A DNA stretch of 64,000 nt from Phycisphaerales bacterium (lineage in GTDB: Bacteria > Planctomycetota > Phycisphaerae > Phycisphaerales > SM1A02). This document shows positions 62,345 to 64,000 of the stretch, one piece after another. The position numbers and the translations under genes are program-made. Under the pieces are notes generated by a model, which saw nothing but the letters and a program-made list of their open reading frames with translations, made no database searches and was not told the origin of the DNA. The stretch lies in the NCBI GenBank assembly GCA_009692045.1, contig SIAA01000005.1:1-64000 (forward strand), given 5' to 3'. The first letter of the stretch is position 1; every line of letters begins with the position of its first letter.

Positions 62345-63723
62345 TGGCCAATGGGGCACACTCCGATGCACTGGTCTTCTTCGGCGCCACCGGAGATCTT
62401 GCTCACAAGAAGATTTTCCCCGCCCTGCAATCCCTGATCAAGCGCGGGGTTCTTGACTGCCCCATCATCGGTGTCGCCAAGAGTGGCACGGATCTCGCCG
62501 CCCTGCGCGAGCGCGCCCGCGATGGCATACACAAGTTCGGGGGCGGTGTTGATGAGACTGCCTTTGCCAAACTCTGCTCGCTGCTGCGCTATGTCGATGG
62601 CGACTACACCGATGCCGCAACATTTGCCCAACTGAAAGTAGAGCTTGGCTCCGCCCGCGCACCCACCTGCTACTTGGCTATTCCCCCCGTGCTCTTCGGC
62701 GAGGTAGTGCGCCAGTTGGGCGCCTCTGGCATCGCTCCCATTGCCCGCGTTGTCGTAGAGAAACCATTTGGACATGATCTGACATCGGCGCGCCGCCTCA
62801 ACGCCGAACTGCATGCGGCATTTGACGAGAGTCGAGTCTTTCGCATCGATCACTATCTGGGAAAGGAGGCGGTACAGAACATCCTCTACTTCAGATTCGC
62901 CAACGCGTTCCTCGAGCCCATATGGAATAGTCAACACATCCGCCAGATCCAGATCACCCTGGCAGAGAGTTTCGGCGTTGAGGGCCGCGGCCGCTTCTAC
63001 GACGAGACTGGGACTCTGCGCGATGTCGTGCAGAACCATCTGTTGCAGGTCCTGGGATTCTTGTGCATGGAACCGCCCCACTGGAGCGACATGGAGCGCA
63101 CCCGCGACGAGCAGGTCAAACTCTTCCGCGCCATTCGCACCCTGACTCCCTTGGATCTGACTCGGGGTCAGTTTCATGGCTACCGAGACGAACCCGGAGT
63201 CGCCCCCAAGTCCGCTACTGAAACCTATGTAGCACTTCGACTGACGATAGACAACTGGCGCTTCAGCGGAGTTCCCATCTTCATCCGTGCCGGCAAGTGC
63301 TTGCCCGTCTCGGCTACCGAGGTTCGCGTGGAGTTCAAGCGCGCTCCCCAGGTCGTATTCAAAGAACCGCAGCCGCCCTCGCACAACTATCTCCGCCTGC
63401 GTCTCAATCCTCGCATCGAGATCGGGCTCAATGCCCAAGTAAAGGCCGATGGCGAGTCAATGATCGGTCAACCCATTGAGTTGCTGGCCATTGATCAGCA
63501 ACCTGATGAGCAAGCCCCCTACGAGCGGCTCCTCGGCGACGCCATGCGCGGCGAGTCGACTCTCTTCGCTCGCCAGGATTCGGTGGAGGAAGCGTGGCGA
63601 ATCTTTCAGGAGGTGTTAGGCCCAGTTGTGCCGGCCTACGAATACGCCCCCGGCACCTGGGGACCTGAAGTCACGAACGATTTGATCCTGCCTCCGGGCG
63701 GTTGGCATGCGCCGAAGATGTGA
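62344..63723 (+). CDS. zwf: glucose-6-phosphate 1-dehydrogenase
   Basis: 459 residues from the ATG at 62344, one base into the gnd stop. [18 protein letters not shown] is the nucleotide-binding motif, and [13 protein letters not shown] is the active-site signature. FIRAGKCL near 330 is also conserved. It makes 6-phosphogluconolactone and NADPH. Together with gnd and rpe it covers much of the oxidative pentose phosphate branch; the lactonase (pgl) is not visible. The last 53 bp overlap the convergent RDD gene. Confidence 0.97.
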   Translation: MANGAHSDALVFFGATGDLAHKKIFPALQSLIKRGVLDCPIIGVAKSGTDLAALRERARDGIHKFGGGVDETAFAKLCSLLRYVDGDYTDAATFAQLKVELGSARAPTCYLAIPPVLFGEVVRQLGASGIAPIARVVVEKPFGHDLTSARRLNAELHAAFDESRVFRIDHYLGKEAVQNILYFRFANAFLEPIWNSQHIRQIQITLAESFGVEGRGRFYDETGTLRDVVQNHLLQVLGFLCMEPPHWSDMERTRDEQVKLFRAIRTLTPLDLTRGQFHGYRDEPGVAPKSATETYVALRLTIDNWRFSGVPIFIRAGKCLPVSATEVRVEFKRAPQVVFKEPQPPSHNYLRLRLNPRIEIGLNAQVKADGESMIGQPIELLAIDQQPDEQAPYERLLGDAMRGESTLFARQDSVEEAWRIFQEVLGPVVPAYEYAPGTWGPEVTNDLILPPGGWHAPKM

Positions 63724-64000
63724 GTCGCCGGCGCGCCACCGTAGTTGCAGTCCAAGACTCGGGTAGACCTCGCCCCTGCGGGCGGATCACGGTGAGGAAC
63801 ACCAGAGTTGGCATGACGAGTAGCAGCAATCTCAGCCAGGCACGGATGAATATACGGATGCGACTCGGTCGGTCCTCACTTGCTGTAACGACGCGCAGGC
63901 CAAGAATCAGTTTCCCCCCGCTGCTTCCGAACACCGTCTCCACAACAGAAGAGCAGAGCAGGCACAGAAGCAGTCCCAACACAGCGGGCTCGGCCTGACT
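63671..64000 (-). CDS. RDD-family membrane protein, C-terminal part (start outside window)
   Basis: The frame is open from the window edge to the TGA at 63671 (109 residues visible). It has two hydrophobic segments ([18 protein letters not shown] and [18 protein letters not shown]) around the RDD-like stretch [14 protein letters not shown]…[14 protein letters not shown] proteins are small membrane proteins of unclear function, sometimes linked to Na+/H+ transport. The C-terminal tail overlaps zwf by 53 bp, so the exact end is less certain. Confidence 0.6.
   Translation of the reverse strand, partial: SQAEPAVLGLLLCLLCSSVVETVFGSSGGKLILGLRVVTASEDRPSRIRIFIRAWLRLLLLVMPTLVFLTVIRPQGRGLPESWTATTVARRRLTSSAHANRPEAGSNRS

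Noticed and set aside
62248-63438. 396-codon open frame on the minus strand
   Set aside because: Antisense to gnd and zwf, both well-supported enzymes; no start context and no family pattern.

Overview
The window is a gene-dense, GC-rich (by eye about 60%) chromosomal segment of a Gram-negative-type bacterium. A planctomycete, most likely of the Phycisphaerae group, is the best guess. This is an inference from the gene set: an alternative GlmU-like protein in place of classical GlmU, oversized pseudopilins, a secreted Cys-rich protein with a dockerin-like pair, FHA/GAF/PP2C signalling, and mreBCD embedded in housekeeping operons. I see no tRNA, rRNA, CRISPR array, insertion sequence or prophage. 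No gene-free stretch exceeds about 115 bp. The largest gaps are 58238-58350 and 61228-61333, and both look regulatory.

Layout. 1-13709 is a long minus-strand run. It starts with pgk, then tlpA-like, rpe, accD and an lnt fused to a HEAT-repeat lipoprotein. A strong promoter at 6988-7016 opens a second unit: a coiled-coil membrane protein, a 59-residue membrane protein, mreB, mreC, mreD, a GlmU-like protein and polA (cut by the window edge). 13801-17345 (+) holds miaA and topA. 17388-25761 holds a nucleoside-type MFS transporter, ispG, an orphan pseudopilin, a three-gene minus operon (ExbB-like channel, TraB-like protein, FHA-GAF-PP2C phosphatase) and a prenyl synthase. 25812-37662 mixes dxs, a methyltransferase, yraN, purT, a parvulin-like lipoprotein, a DUF1844 protein, a GT-C glycosyltransferase with a UbiA-type enzyme and hemW, then purA and uppS.

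37740-42665 encodes a 1641-residue secreted protein with 19 copies of a Cys-rich module. It converges on a 19-kb minus-strand type II secretion / type IV pilus-like cluster (42685-61227): two GspE/PilB ATPases, a PilT ATPase, GspF, five pseudopilins and a 2169-residue GspK-like protein. Secretin, GspC/L/M and prepilin peptidase are not in the window. The window ends with gnd-zwf (oxidative pentose phosphate pathway) and the end of an RDD-family membrane protein.

Themes. Isoprenoid supply and use recur (dxs, ispG, prenyl synthase, uppS, a UbiA-type enzyme, miaA), alongside envelope growth (mreBCD, GlmU-like, lnt, uppS). The most notable observations are the 19-module Cys-rich protein beside a secretion cluster with giant pseudopilins, a recurring TANNNT-N6-start arrangement that predicts leaderless transcripts, and the single-frame Lnt-lipoprotein fusion.
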